From Candidatus Uhrbacteria bacterium (lineage in GTDB: Bacteria; Patescibacteriota; Patescibacteriia; 2-12-FULL-60-25), in NCBI GenBank assembly GCA_903828685.1, contig CAIKNB010000123.1, positions 1 to 12,724 of the forward strand: 12,724 nt of DNA. Direction: 5' to 3'. Below are positions 1-10,808 of this stretch, piece after piece. The translations under genes were made by a program, and so were the position numbers. Positions within the stretch are counted from its first letter, which is position 1; each line of letters begins with the position of its first letter. Under the pieces are notes generated by a model. The model saw nothing but the letters and a program-made list of their open reading frames with translations. It was not told the DNA's origin and ran no database searches.

Positions 1-1
1 G

Positions 2-421
<420 letters not shown>

Positions 422-433
422 ACGACCACCACT

Positions 434-4378
<3,945 letters not shown>

Positions 4379-4396
4379 AAAATCAAAATCGGAAAT

Positions 4397-4424
4397 CGAA
4401 AAAGAGGCGCACGCCTCTTTTTCG
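4397..4424 (+). terminator. Intrinsic terminator after rpoC
   Basis: A perfect 13-bp inverted repeat, arms 4397-4409 (CGAAAAAGAGGCG) and 4412-4424, is separated by 2 bases. In RNA the top pair would open to give a 4-nt GCAC loop. The right arm contains a run of five T pairing with five A on the left, so a core GAGGCG hairpin is flanked by A and T tracts. This is typical of a Rho-independent terminator and could work in either direction. It begins 18 bp after the rpoC stop and ends 8 bp before the -35 box of the yebC promoter, so it cleanly separates the rpoBC unit from yebC-ruvC. Confidence 0.9.
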
Positions 4425-4432
4425 GTACGGTT

Positions 4433-4461
4433 TTGTCAAGACTTGCGCCACGGGTTAAGAT
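4433..4461 (+). promoter_or_regulatory. Sigma70-type promoter for yebC, predicted leaderless
   Basis: The -35 box TTGTCA (4433-4438) matches the consensus TTGACA at five of six bases. A 17-bp spacer leads to the -10 box TAAGAT (4456-4461), which matches TATAAT at four of six including the key first TA and final T. Only 7 bases separate the -10 box from the yebC ATG at 4469, so the expected transcription start falls on or beside the A of the start codon. The transcript would therefore have no 5' leader, in keeping with the lack of any Shine-Dalgarno. The promoter lies directly after the rpoC terminator, as expected for a new transcription unit. The assignment rests on sequence match only. Confidence 0.65.
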
Positions 4462-4468
4462 GCGGCAT

Positions 4469-5194
4469 ATGTCACGGCACTCCAAATGGTCCAAGGTAAA
4501 ACAGTTCAAAGGCGCGATTGATGCCAAACGTTCGGCGTCTTTCACCAAGCTGGCGCGCGAGATAACGGTCGCAGTGCGCGAAAAAGGCGGCGATCCCAAC
4601 ATGAACGTGCGGCTGCGCGTGGCCATGGATCGGTCGCGCAAAGCATCCATGCCCAAAGACGCCATCGAGCGCGCCGTGGCGCGCGGCACAGGTACGGGAA
4701 CCGACGCTGCGGCCATCGTGTCGCCGACGTACGAGGCGTACGCACCTGGCGGCACGGCGCTCATCATCGAGTGTTTGACCGACAACAGCAACCGTTCGGC
4801 TAATGACGTTAAACACATCCTGTCTGAATATAGCGCCACGCTCGCCAGCCAAGGATCGGTCACATACCTCTTCCAGCGCAAAGGCGTGGTGCGCATTCCG
4901 GGCGGCTTGCCCTCTGACCGGCGCGAAGAAGTGGAGCTGGCGCTCATCGATGCCGGAGCCGAGGATATCGAAGACACGGAAGATGCGACCGAAGTCAGTT
5001 CAGCTCCGAACGATTTGGCCAAAGTCGCGGAAGCGGCGCAAAAGCTGGGACTGAATGTCGAGTCCGCGGAGTTCGAATGGATTCCGTCAACACTGGTGGA
5101 AACGGATGAGGAAAAAGGCACGCAAGTCGCGGAGCTGATCGAAGAACTGGAAGCGCTGGATGACGTCAGTCATGTATATTCAAATTTGGCATGA
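4469..5194 (+). CDS. yebC: YebC/PmpR family DNA-binding regulatory / translation-associated protein
   Basis: This is a 241-residue cytoplasmic protein of the YebC/PmpR/TACO1 family. Members have been described as transcriptional regulators and, for some branches, as factors that relieve ribosome stalling; the sequence does not show which applies here. The family N-terminus is clear: MSRHSKWSKVKQFKGAIDAK, then FTKLAREI, GGDPNMN, and MPKDAIERAVARGTG (domain 1, about residues 1-80). The rest is the alpha/beta domains 2 and 3, including EAYAPGGTALIIECLTDN, and the C-terminus ends ALDDVSHVYSNLA as usual. The start at 4469 gives the family-standard (M)x(G/R)HSKW opening; upstream in-frame starts (TTG 4433, ATG 4460) would add residues not found in the family and lie within the promoter. 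It overlaps ruvC by 4 bp (ATGA). yebC beside ruvC is a widely conserved pairing. Confidence 0.96.
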   Translation: MSRHSKWSKVKQFKGAIDAKRSASFTKLAREITVAVREKGGDPNMNVRLRVAMDRSRKASMPKDAIERAVARGTGTGTDAAAIVSPTYEAYAPGGTALIIECLTDNSNRSANDVKHILSEYSATLASQGSVTYLFQRKGVVRIPGGLPSDRREEVELALIDAGAEDIEDTEDATEVSSAPNDLAKVAEAAQKLGLNVESAEFEWIPSTLVETDEEKGTQVAELIEELEALDDVSHVYSNLA

Positions 5195-5694
5195 CCAAAT
5201 CCCTCCGTATCCTGGGCATCGATCCCGGTTTTGACCGCACAGGTTTCGGCGTGATCGATGAACAGGGGAATAAAGTCTCGTGGGTGGCTCACGGCTGCAT
5301 CCAGACCAAAGCCACGGATGAGTTCCCGGCGCGCCTGCAAGCCATGCGCGACGAACTCAAAAGCGTAGCCAAGAAATACAAACCGGATTGCGTGGCCATG
5401 GAACAGCTGTTTTTCCAGACCAACGCCAAAACCGCCATCAAAGTCGGCATGGCGCGCGGCGTGTTGCTCATCACTTTGGCTGATTTGGGTTTGGAGGTGG
5501 TGGATGTCATGCCCACGCAGGTCAAACAGGGCTTAACGGGTTATGGCGCGGCGGATAAGCGTCAGATCCAAACCATGGTCCAGCGCATCTTGGCGCTCAA
5601 GACCATACCTAAACCAGATGATGCGGCCGACGCCTTGGCTATCGCTCTCGTGGGCGCTACCTTATACAGGCGTCAGCAACAAATAAAAAAATGA
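5191..5694 (+). CDS. ruvC: Crossover junction endodeoxyribonuclease RuvC
   Basis: This is a 167-residue Holliday-junction resolvase with an RNase H-like fold, which makes paired Mg-dependent nicks in four-way DNA junctions during recombination and replication-fork repair. All four catalytic acidic residues are visible: D11 in LGIDPGFDRTGFGV, E71 in VAMEQLFF, and D144 and D147 in DDAADALAIA, matching E. coli D7, E66, D138 and D141. The segment FFQTNAKTAIKVGMARG is also typical. Length is normal for the family. The ATG overlaps the yebC stop (ATGA), so its translation is probably coupled to that of yebC; no Shine-Dalgarno is seen. The branch-migration partners ruvA and ruvB, often next in the operon, are not here. 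Its own stop overlaps the start of a small lipoprotein-like gene in the same ATGA manner. Confidence 0.97.
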   Translation: MTKSLRILGIDPGFDRTGFGVIDEQGNKVSWVAHGCIQTKATDEFPARLQAMRDELKSVAKKYKPDCVAMEQLFFQTNAKTAIKVGMARGVLLITLADLGLEVVDVMPTQVKQGLTGYGAADKRQIQTMVQRILALKTIPKPDDAADALAIALVGATLYRRQQQIKK

Positions 5695-5909
5695 AATATT
5701 TCATCCTCGCCTTAGCCGCGTGCTGCCTGCTCGGTGCGGGCTGCACCGTCACGCGCCAAGGCTACCAATTCGTGATTTCGTCTTCAGCCCAGAATACGGT
5801 CATCGAAGGCACCCAGGCGTCCGCTGGTTTACGCGCGGATTTGGCGCCGAGTTTGAGCATCAGCGCGTCATCGGCTGAATGGAGCGGATTGAGCTTGCCA
5901 TCAAATTAA
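5691..5909 (+). CDS. Small putative lipoprotein of unknown function
   Basis: This 72-residue ORF is not recognised as any family. The N-terminus MKYFILALAACCLLGAGC looks like a lipoprotein signal: one basic residue, a hydrophobic core and a candidate lipobox ending at C18 (LGAGC, with a less common Gly at -3). Cleavage there would leave about 55 mature residues, rich in Ser and Ala and ending in ASSAEWSGLSLPSN, with no obvious enzymatic motif. Alternatively it is a short secreted or membrane-anchored peptide. Support for a real gene comes from the 4-bp ATGA overlap with ruvC, the fitting signal sequence, the absence of a better ORF in this space, and the GalT-like gene starting 7 bp beyond its stop. 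No Shine-Dalgarno is visible. Function cannot be inferred; the coupling with ruvC may be only genome compaction. Confidence 0.7.
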   Translation: MKYFILALAACCLLGAGCTVTRQGYQFVISSSAQNTVIEGTQASAGLRADLAPSLSISASSAEWSGLSLPSN

Positions 5910-5916
5910 TATCCAT

Positions 5917-6864
5917 ATGAACAAATACGCGGTTCCCGCCTGTCCCACCTTTCCGTTCGCCGATCCGCTATCGTCGCATCTGTTCCGGGACGAGCTGACC
6001 GGCGATATCGTCATCGTGGCGCCGGGCCGGCGCTATCGCCCGGATACGGTTTCGCAGCACAAGGTCAAAGATCCCTTGGCGCTAAAGCATTTGGCGCAGG
6101 AAAAGATTTTGGCCGTGTACGGCAAAGGCAAACACCGCATGCTTGCCATAGAGAATGCGTTCCCCGTGTTCCACAGCGATCGCGAACTCAAGGGCCGTCA
6201 GGAGATGCTGGTGGAAGGCACCGAAGTACGCCCGTTTTCCGATTTCACGGCCGGTCAGATGGCCTCGGCTTTGGATGCCTTACGCGAACGTTCCAAAATC
6301 TTCCGCCGCGACCCCACGCTTAAATACATGGTGGTGTTCAAGAATGAGGGCAAGGAAGCCGGCGCCTCGCTATTGCATCCGCACTCGCAGATTTTTGGCT
6401 TATGTTTTGTGCCCGAGAGGCTGCGTCGGCTCAGCCGCAACCTCAAGACCGCGCGCCACAGCCACACTTCGCCGCATGTTCGGGCGCTTACGGAAGCCAC
6501 CAAGGACCGCATCATCTATGCGGACAAGCTGGCGGTGGCTTTCGCCGATCCATACTCGCGCTTTGCTTACGGCGTGAGGATTTTGCCGCGCCGCTGTCTC
6601 GATAACATTACGCAGACCACGCCCGCCGAGCGGAAGTCGCTGGCCAAGGCGCTCTACGCACTCATGCCCCTAGTGCGCCAGCATGAACTTTCTTATAACT
6701 TCCATTTCCACGACGTGTTTTCAGACGAGCATGAGGTCTTCGAAATCAAGTTCGCACCGCGTGCGAATATTTGGGCTGGTTTCGAGTTGGATGCGGGCAT
6801 CGTGATCAACCCTGTTCCGGCCGAATGCGCGGCGTACGAGTATCGCCAGGCGCGTAAGACGTAA
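5917..6864 (+). CDS. GalT-like galactose-1-phosphate uridylyltransferase family protein (HIT superfamily)
   Basis: This 315-residue protein belongs to the GalT branch of the histidine-triad superfamily, whose members move a nucleotidyl group between sugar phosphates and UDP- or ADP-sugars through a covalent histidine intermediate. The active-site motif HPHSQ lies at residues 154-158 with H156 as the expected nucleophile (E. coli GalT H166), preceded by FKNEGKEAGAS. Other family signatures are RDELTGDIVIVAPGRRYRP near the N-terminus, IENAFPVF (79-85), HFH at 263-265 and GFELDAGIVINPVPAE near the C-terminus. What is missing is the usual Cys-X2-Cys zinc knuckle after the N-terminal RP: the only cysteines are C9, C163, C227 and C304. 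The true donor and acceptor (uridylyl-, adenylyl- or phosphorylase activity) cannot be decided from sequence. It starts 7 bp after the lipoprotein gene; no galK or galE is nearby. No Shine-Dalgarno is seen. Confidence 0.83.
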   Translation: MNKYAVPACPTFPFADPLSSHLFRDELTGDIVIVAPGRRYRPDTVSQHKVKDPLALKHLAQEKILAVYGKGKHRMLAIENAFPVFHSDRELKGRQEMLVEGTEVRPFSDFTAGQMASALDALRERSKIFRRDPTLKYMVVFKNEGKEAGASLLHPHSQIFGLCFVPERLRRLSRNLKTARHSHTSPHVRALTEATKDRIIYADKLAVAFADPYSRFAYGVRILPRRCLDNITQTTPAERKSLAKALYALMPLVRQHELSYNFHFHDVFSDEHEVFEIKFAPRANIWAGFELDAGIVINPVPAECAAYEYRQARKT

Positions 6865-7009
6865 CGAGTTTTACCCTTGTTTTTAGGGCCTTTTCAGTCA
6901 ATTTAAGGTTTTGTTCCACTGGCCATATGCCACAGGTACTGAGGTTGTTTTTCCTCTGTAAGCATGTTAATCTTGAGGGACAAAAACACGTGATTTTTTT
7001 ATACTGATT
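6865..7009 (+). other. Longest intergenic region, between the GalT-like and MBL-fold genes
   Basis: This 145-bp gap is visibly more AT-rich than the coding sequence. Near its start, CCCT and AGGG (about 6883-6898) can pair around a T-rich loop followed by CCTTTT, but a 4-bp stem is too weak to call a terminator. Two promoter-like pairs are present. The stronger is GGGACA-N17-TATACT (6977-7005) immediately before the next start codon. A weaker one is TTGTTT (6945-6950), 17 bp, TAATCT (6968-6973), which would give a leader of roughly 30 nt. CACGTG at 6987-6992 is a 6-bp palindrome of unknown meaning. I see no small ORF or RNA gene here. Confidence 0.6.
6977..7005 (+). promoter_or_regulatory. 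Sigma70-type promoter for the MBL-fold/gyrA unit, predicted leaderless or near-leaderless
   Basis: The -10 box TATACT (7000-7005) matches TATAAT at five of six bases. Exactly 17 bp upstream lies GGGACA (6977-6982), matching TTGACA at four of six. The MBL-gene ATG is at 7010, only 4 bases after the -10 box, so the predicted transcription start falls at or within a base or two of the start codon. That again leaves no room for a leader or Shine-Dalgarno. Since the following four genes are separated by 14, 12 and 2 bp, this promoter probably drives gyrA as well. Evidence is by motif match only, and the -10 box is closer to the ATG than ideal for exact initiation on the A. Confidence 0.55.
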
Positions 7010-7657
7010 ATGCAGATATATTGGCATGGATATTCCACGGTCCGCATCGAAGCCAAGAGCGGCGACAAGGAAGCGACGGTCTTGACCGACCCGTTCCAGA
7101 ACGAGGCGAGTTTGCGCATGCCACGCACGGTCGAGCCGGACATCCTGCTGCTCTCGCACCAAGATACCAAGCGTTTCAACCTCGAAGGGATCCAGGGCAA
7201 GCCATTCACGATTTCCGATCCGGGCGAATACGAGGTCAAAGACGTTTTCGTGCAAGGCATCCAGGATCGCACGCTCGAGGAGGGCGTCAAAGAGCGCCCG
7301 GTCATCTACCGCTGCAACATCGAGAACATGTCCATCGGATTTTTGGGCCAGCTCAAGCGCAAACTCACGGATTATGAGATCGAGGAATTGGGTGAGATAG
7401 ATATTTTGCTTTTGCCCGTGGGCGGGGGAGAGGTCATGGATTCCAAGCTGGCCAGCGAGACCATTTCCGTCATCGAGCCGCGCTTGGTCGTGCCGCTGCA
7501 TTATGATTTGCCGGGGATCAAAACCAAGTTGACCGACGTGAACGCCTTTTGCAAAGCACTGGGCGTATGCAAGCGCCAGGATTCCAATAAGCTCAAGATC
7601 AGCAAGAAGGATCTGCCCACCGAGGACTTGCTGGTGGCGGTGTTGGAGCGGGCATAA
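7010..7657 (+). CDS. Metallo-beta-lactamase-fold protein with degenerate metal-binding motifs
   Basis: This 215-residue protein resembles the UlaG-like/UPF0173 type of MBL-fold hydrolases. Fold markers are MQIYWHGYSTVRIEA at the N-terminus, LTDPF (D27), DILLLSH (H50), ISDPGEYEVKDVFVQGI, ELGEIDILLLPVGGG (130-140) and IEPRLVVPLHYD (H164). The metal ligands are mostly lost. The family HxHxDH motif reads SHQDTKRF here, so only the first His (H50) remains. The position of the usual HLGDL motif reads FLGQL (111-115), so its His and Asp are replaced by F111 and Q114. The protein is therefore probably unable to bind the normal di-metal centre and may act as a binding or structural protein; this is inference. 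It is cytoplasmic, with no signal peptide. It opens a tight unit leading through a membrane protein to gyrA (14-bp gap to the next gene). Confidence 0.85.
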   Translation: MQIYWHGYSTVRIEAKSGDKEATVLTDPFQNEASLRMPRTVEPDILLLSHQDTKRFNLEGIQGKPFTISDPGEYEVKDVFVQGIQDRTLEEGVKERPVIYRCNIENMSIGFLGQLKRKLTDYEIEELGEIDILLLPVGGGEVMDSKLASETISVIEPRLVVPLHYDLPGIKTKLTDVNAFCKALGVCKRQDSNKLKISKKDLPTEDLLVAVLERA

Positions 7658-7671
7658 AATCAACATCAAGT

Positions 7672-8274
7672 ATGGCCATCAAACGAGCTACTAAATCCAT
7701 GCGCGACGCGTCAGGCCCAAACCCGTTCGAAACGTCGGCGCGTCCTAAGGTTACGCCGGCTAAACGCGCCAGACCGGCTCGCGCAGCCGTATCGCGTAAG
7801 GCCGCAACGCCTCCGCCCCAAACTTACGTCTCGGCCAGCATGCTGAGCCCGGAGGAAAAGCGGCAGATCATCTTGGCGCATGCCGAGATGAACCAGCCGC
7901 ATGATCCGGTACAGGTGTTGAGCATGTGGGCCGGAGTGGCCGTGTGCGTCATGGCCGTGGCCGTGGGTTGGTGGTGGTCGGTCGGAACGGAATTCAGCGG
8001 TGGACTCTCGCACAGCGTGAGTTCGCTAAAAGCCCAGGCTGCGGAGGCGGAGCAAACCGTGAAACAGTATGCTGATTCGGTGGCTCCGGACGGGTTTACG
8101 GCGCCGCTCAAAGCCATAAACGATCATATCCAAGAAGTGCACAACAATAGCTTGGCTCAAGAGCAGGCTAAGGCCCAATTGCAAGATTTGCTGCAGAATT
8201 CGTCCGCGGGCAGCACGGCGGGCCGCAATATTTTCGTGCCCCAAGCAGGCGCTGCAACCTCGAGCAATAATTAA
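7672..8274 (+). CDS. Single-pass membrane protein of unknown function
   Basis: I do not recognise this 200-residue protein. Residues 1-50 are basic and rich in Pro, Ala, Lys and Arg, with no predicted fold, and would be cytoplasmic. A short amphipathic segment, SPEEKRQIILAHAEM (59-73), precedes one strongly hydrophobic membrane segment at about 82-104 that includes a WWW cluster (100-102). The remaining 95 residues would be outside: a helix-prone, Gln/Ala-rich stretch (about 115-175) with coiled-coil character, then a Ser/Gly/Ala-rich tail ending SSNN. The positive-inside rule supports N-in/C-out topology. It lies 14 bp after the MBL-fold gene and 12 bp before gyrA, so it is almost surely co-transcribed with both. 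No Shine-Dalgarno precedes the ATG. A role as an envelope anchor or scaffold is possible but nothing in the sequence proves it. Confidence 0.8.
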   Translation: MAIKRATKSMRDASGPNPFETSARPKVTPAKRARPARAAVSRKAATPPPQTYVSASMLSPEEKRQIILAHAEMNQPHDPVQVLSMWAGVAVCVMAVAVGWWWSVGTEFSGGLSHSVSSLKAQAAEAEQTVKQYADSVAPDGFTAPLKAINDHIQEVHNNSLAQEQAKAQLQDLLQNSSAGSTAGRNIFVPQAGAATSSNN

Positions 8275-8286
8275 TCCAGAAACAAC

Positions 8287-10806
8287 ATGCCGAAAGACAA
8301 GAAATTGGCCAAGGTAGAACCGCAACAGCCGCTCCAGTACATCGGAAACCTGGAACAGCAGGACATCGTGCAGGAGATGCGCAAGTCCTTTTTGGATTAC
8401 GCCATGAGCGTGATTGTGGATCGCGCGCTGCCGGACGTACGCGACGGCATGAAGCCGGTGCACCGCCGCATCCTGTATTCCATGTGGATGAGTGGTTTGC
8501 GTTCCACCGCGAAATTCAAGAAGTGCGCCACCGTGGTCGGCGACGTGCTGGGCAAATACCATCCGCACGGCGACCTGGCGGTGTATGACTCGTTGGTGCG
8601 CATGGCACAGGATTTTTCCATGCGCTATCCGCTGATCCGCGGTCAAGGCAACTTCGGTTCCATCGACGGCGACAGCGCAGCTGCCTACCGCTACACCGAA
8701 TCCAAACTCGCAGCCATCGCCGAAGAACTCCTGACAGACATCGATAAAGACACAGTCAACTTCCGTCCCAACTACGACGGCTCCACCAAGGAACCGTCAG
8801 TGCTGCCGGCGCGCCTGCCCAACCTGCTCCTGAACGGCACGCTCGGCATTGCCGTGGGCATGGCTACCAATATCCCGCCGCATAACCTGACCGAAATCTG
8901 CAACGCCGTGTGCGCGCTCATCGACGACTCGGAAATCACGGTCGAAGGCTTGATGCAGCACGTTAAAGGTCCGGATTTCCCAACGGGCGGCGTGGTTTAC
9001 GACATCAACGAAATCAAGCAGGCCTATGCCACGGGCAAAGGCGGCATCGTGATGCGCGCCAAAGCCGAGATCGTGGAGGACAAGGCTGGGCAGTTCAGGA
9101 TCGTGGTCAACGAAATCCCGTACCAGGTCAACAAGTCCACGCTCATTGAGCGCATCGCCGAGCTGGTGCAGGAAAAGAAGATCGAAGGCATCAAAGACCT
9201 GCGCGACGAATCAAATAAAGACGGCATCCGCATCGTGATTGAACTCAAGAAGGACGCCTATCCGCGCAAGGTGCTGAACCAGCTGTACAAGATGTCGCAG
9301 CTGCAGGAAACATTCCACGTCAACATGCTGGCTTTGGTGGACGGAATCCAGCCGCGCGTGTTGACGCTCAAGAACATCCTGGAGGAATACGTCAAACACC
9401 GGCAGGAAGTGGTCCGTCGGCGTACCGAATACGATTTAACCCGCGCCAAGGAACGCGCGCACATCTTGGAAGGCTTGCGCATCGCGCTGCTCAAGATAGA
9501 CGAGGTCATCGCCACCATCAAAAAGTCCAAGGACAAGGACGAGGCCAAGGTTAACCTGATCAAAAAGTTCAAGCTGTCCGAGATCCAAGCCGGTGCCATC
9601 CTGGAAATGCGCTTGCAACAGTTGGCCAACCTGGAGCGTCTCAAAGTCGAGCAGGAATATAAGGAAAAGATGGATTTGATCAAAGAGCTGGAGTCGATCT
9701 TGAAGTCAGCCAAGCGCATGCTCGGCATCATTAAAGCCGAAGTGGAAGAGCTGCGGGAGAAGTTCGGCGACGAGCGGCGCACGCAAGTCATCAAAACCGC
9801 AGTCGGGGAATTCTCCAACGAGGATTTGATTCCGGACGAGCCCACGCTCGTCATGCTCACGGCCGACGGCTACATCAAACGCGTGCCTCCGGACATGTTC
9901 CGCACGCAAGGGCGCGGCGGCAAAGGCGTAGCCGGTTTGACCACCAAGGAAGAAGACCAGGTGGAGCATGTTTTTTCCACCAACACGCATGCCGATGTAA
10001 TGTTCTTCACCACGCGCGGCCGCGTGTTCCGGCTTAAAGCGTATGACGTGCCGCAGGGCAGCCGTGCGGCCAAGGGCCAGGCTATCGTGAACTTCCTGCA
10101 GCTCGCACCGGGCGAAAAAGTCGCCACCGTGCTGCCTCTGGGCGACATGGAAGGCGCCAAGCATCTGGTCATGGTCACGGTGCAGGGCACGATAAAAAAG
10201 ACCGGCCTCGAAGAATTCGAGAACGTGCGGCGCTCCGGCCTCATCGCCATCAACCTGCGCGAAGGCGACGACCTCAAATGGGTCAAACCGTCTTCAGGCT
10301 CCGACGATATCGTGCTCATCACGCGCAATGGCCAATCTATCCGCTTCAAAGAAACCGATGTGCGCGCCATGGGACGCAATGCCTCGGGCGTGCGCGGCAT
10401 CAATCTCAAGAAGAAGGGCGATTCCGTGATCGGCATGGACGTGGTATTGCCCGCATTGGTCAAGAAAGGCCATTTGGAACTTTTCACCGTGGCTGAAAAC
10501 GGTTTGGGCAAACGCACCAATCTGACCGAATACAAAGTCCAGCATCGCGGCGGCTCCGGAATCCGCACCATGAAGGTCACGCCCAAGACTGGCGGCGTGG
10601 TGGCGGCCTACGTGTGCTCCATGGAAGAAGACCGCGACTTGCTGTGCGCCTCCAAGAAAGGCATCGTCATCCGCTTGCCGTTCAAGAGCGTGCCGTCGCT
10701 CGGTCGCGATACCCAGGGCGTACGCATCATGCGCTTCAAGGAAGAAGGTGATTTGCTTTCCAGCGTGGCGCTGATCGGCAATACCGAATTAGGAAGTAAT
10801 CTTTAG
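8287..10806 (+). CDS. gyrA: DNA gyrase subunit A
   Basis: This 839-residue protein is the breakage-reunion subunit of the type IIA topoisomerase that introduces negative supercoils with GyrB. The N-terminal winged-helix region contains [12 protein letters not shown] (55-66) and HPHGD (92-96). The catalytic tyrosine is Y136 in AAAYRYTE, with R135 beside it. The helical tower/coiled coil follows (about 370-510). The GyrA box, needed for wrapping DNA, reads QGRGGKG at 541-547 (consensus QRRGGKG), which separates it from ParC. The C-terminal domain shows six blade repeats, for example [43 protein letters not shown] and [11 protein letters not shown]. The tail is short and lacks the acidic end of E. 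coli GyrA (875 aa). Leu97 replaces the quinolone-contacting Ser83 of E. coli, while Asp87 is kept (D101). The start is 12 bp after the preceding gene with no Shine-Dalgarno. gyrB is not in the window. Confidence 0.98.
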   Translation: MPKDKKLAKVEPQQPLQYIGNLEQQDIVQEMRKSFLDYAMSVIVDRALPDVRDGMKPVHRRILYSMWMSGLRSTAKFKKCATVVGDVLGKYHPHGDLAVYDSLVRMAQDFSMRYPLIRGQGNFGSIDGDSAAAYRYTESKLAAIAEELLTDIDKDTVNFRPNYDGSTKEPSVLPARLPNLLLNGTLGIAVGMATNIPPHNLTEICNAVCALIDDSEITVEGLMQHVKGPDFPTGGVVYDINEIKQAYATGKGGIVMRAKAEIVEDKAGQFRIVVNEIPYQVNKSTLIERIAELVQEKKIEGIKDLRDESNKDGIRIVIELKKDAYPRKVLNQLYKMSQLQETFHVNMLALVDGIQPRVLTLKNILEEYVKHRQEVVRRRTEYDLTRAKERAHILEGLRIALLKIDEVIATIKKSKDKDEAKVNLIKKFKLSEIQAGAILEMRLQQLANLERLKVEQEYKEKMDLIKELESILKSAKRMLGIIKAEVEELREKFGDERRTQVIKTAVGEFSNEDLIPDEPTLVMLTADGYIKRVPPDMFRTQGRGGKGVAGLTTKEEDQVEHVFSTNTHADVMFFTTRGRVFRLKAYDVPQGSRAAKGQAIVNFLQLAPGEKVATVLPLGDMEGAKHLVMVTVQGTIKKTGLEEFENVRRSGLIAINLREGDDLKWVKPSSGSDDIVLITRNGQSIRFKETDVRAMGRNASGVRGINLKKKGDSVIGMDVVLPALVKKGHLELFTVAENGLGKRTNLTEYKVQHRGGSGIRTMKVTPKTGGVVAAYVCSMEEDRDLLCASKKGIVIRLPFKSVPSLGRDTQGVRIMRFKEEGDLLSSVALIGNTELGSNL

Positions 10807-10808
10807 CC

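Noticed and set aside
4433..4468. Longer yebC starting at TTG 4433 or ATG 4460
   Set aside because: The family N-terminus (HSKW at residues 4-7) fits ATG 4469, and the extra codons overlap the promoter's -35 and -10 boxes.
5907..5912. TAATAT 4 nt before the GalT-like start as a third leaderless promoter
   Set aside because: No -35 box at 16-18 bp upstream, and the gene follows the previous stop by only 7 bp, so read-through from yebC-ruvC is a simpler explanation.
6883..6903. Terminator after the GalT-like gene (CCCT/AGGG pairing followed by CCTTTT)
   Set aside because: Only a 4-bp stem with a T-rich loop; too weak to call.
7655..7660. TAAAAT before the membrane-protein gene as an internal promoter
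   Set aside because: No -35 element at proper spacing; it overlaps the stop codon of the MBL-fold gene.
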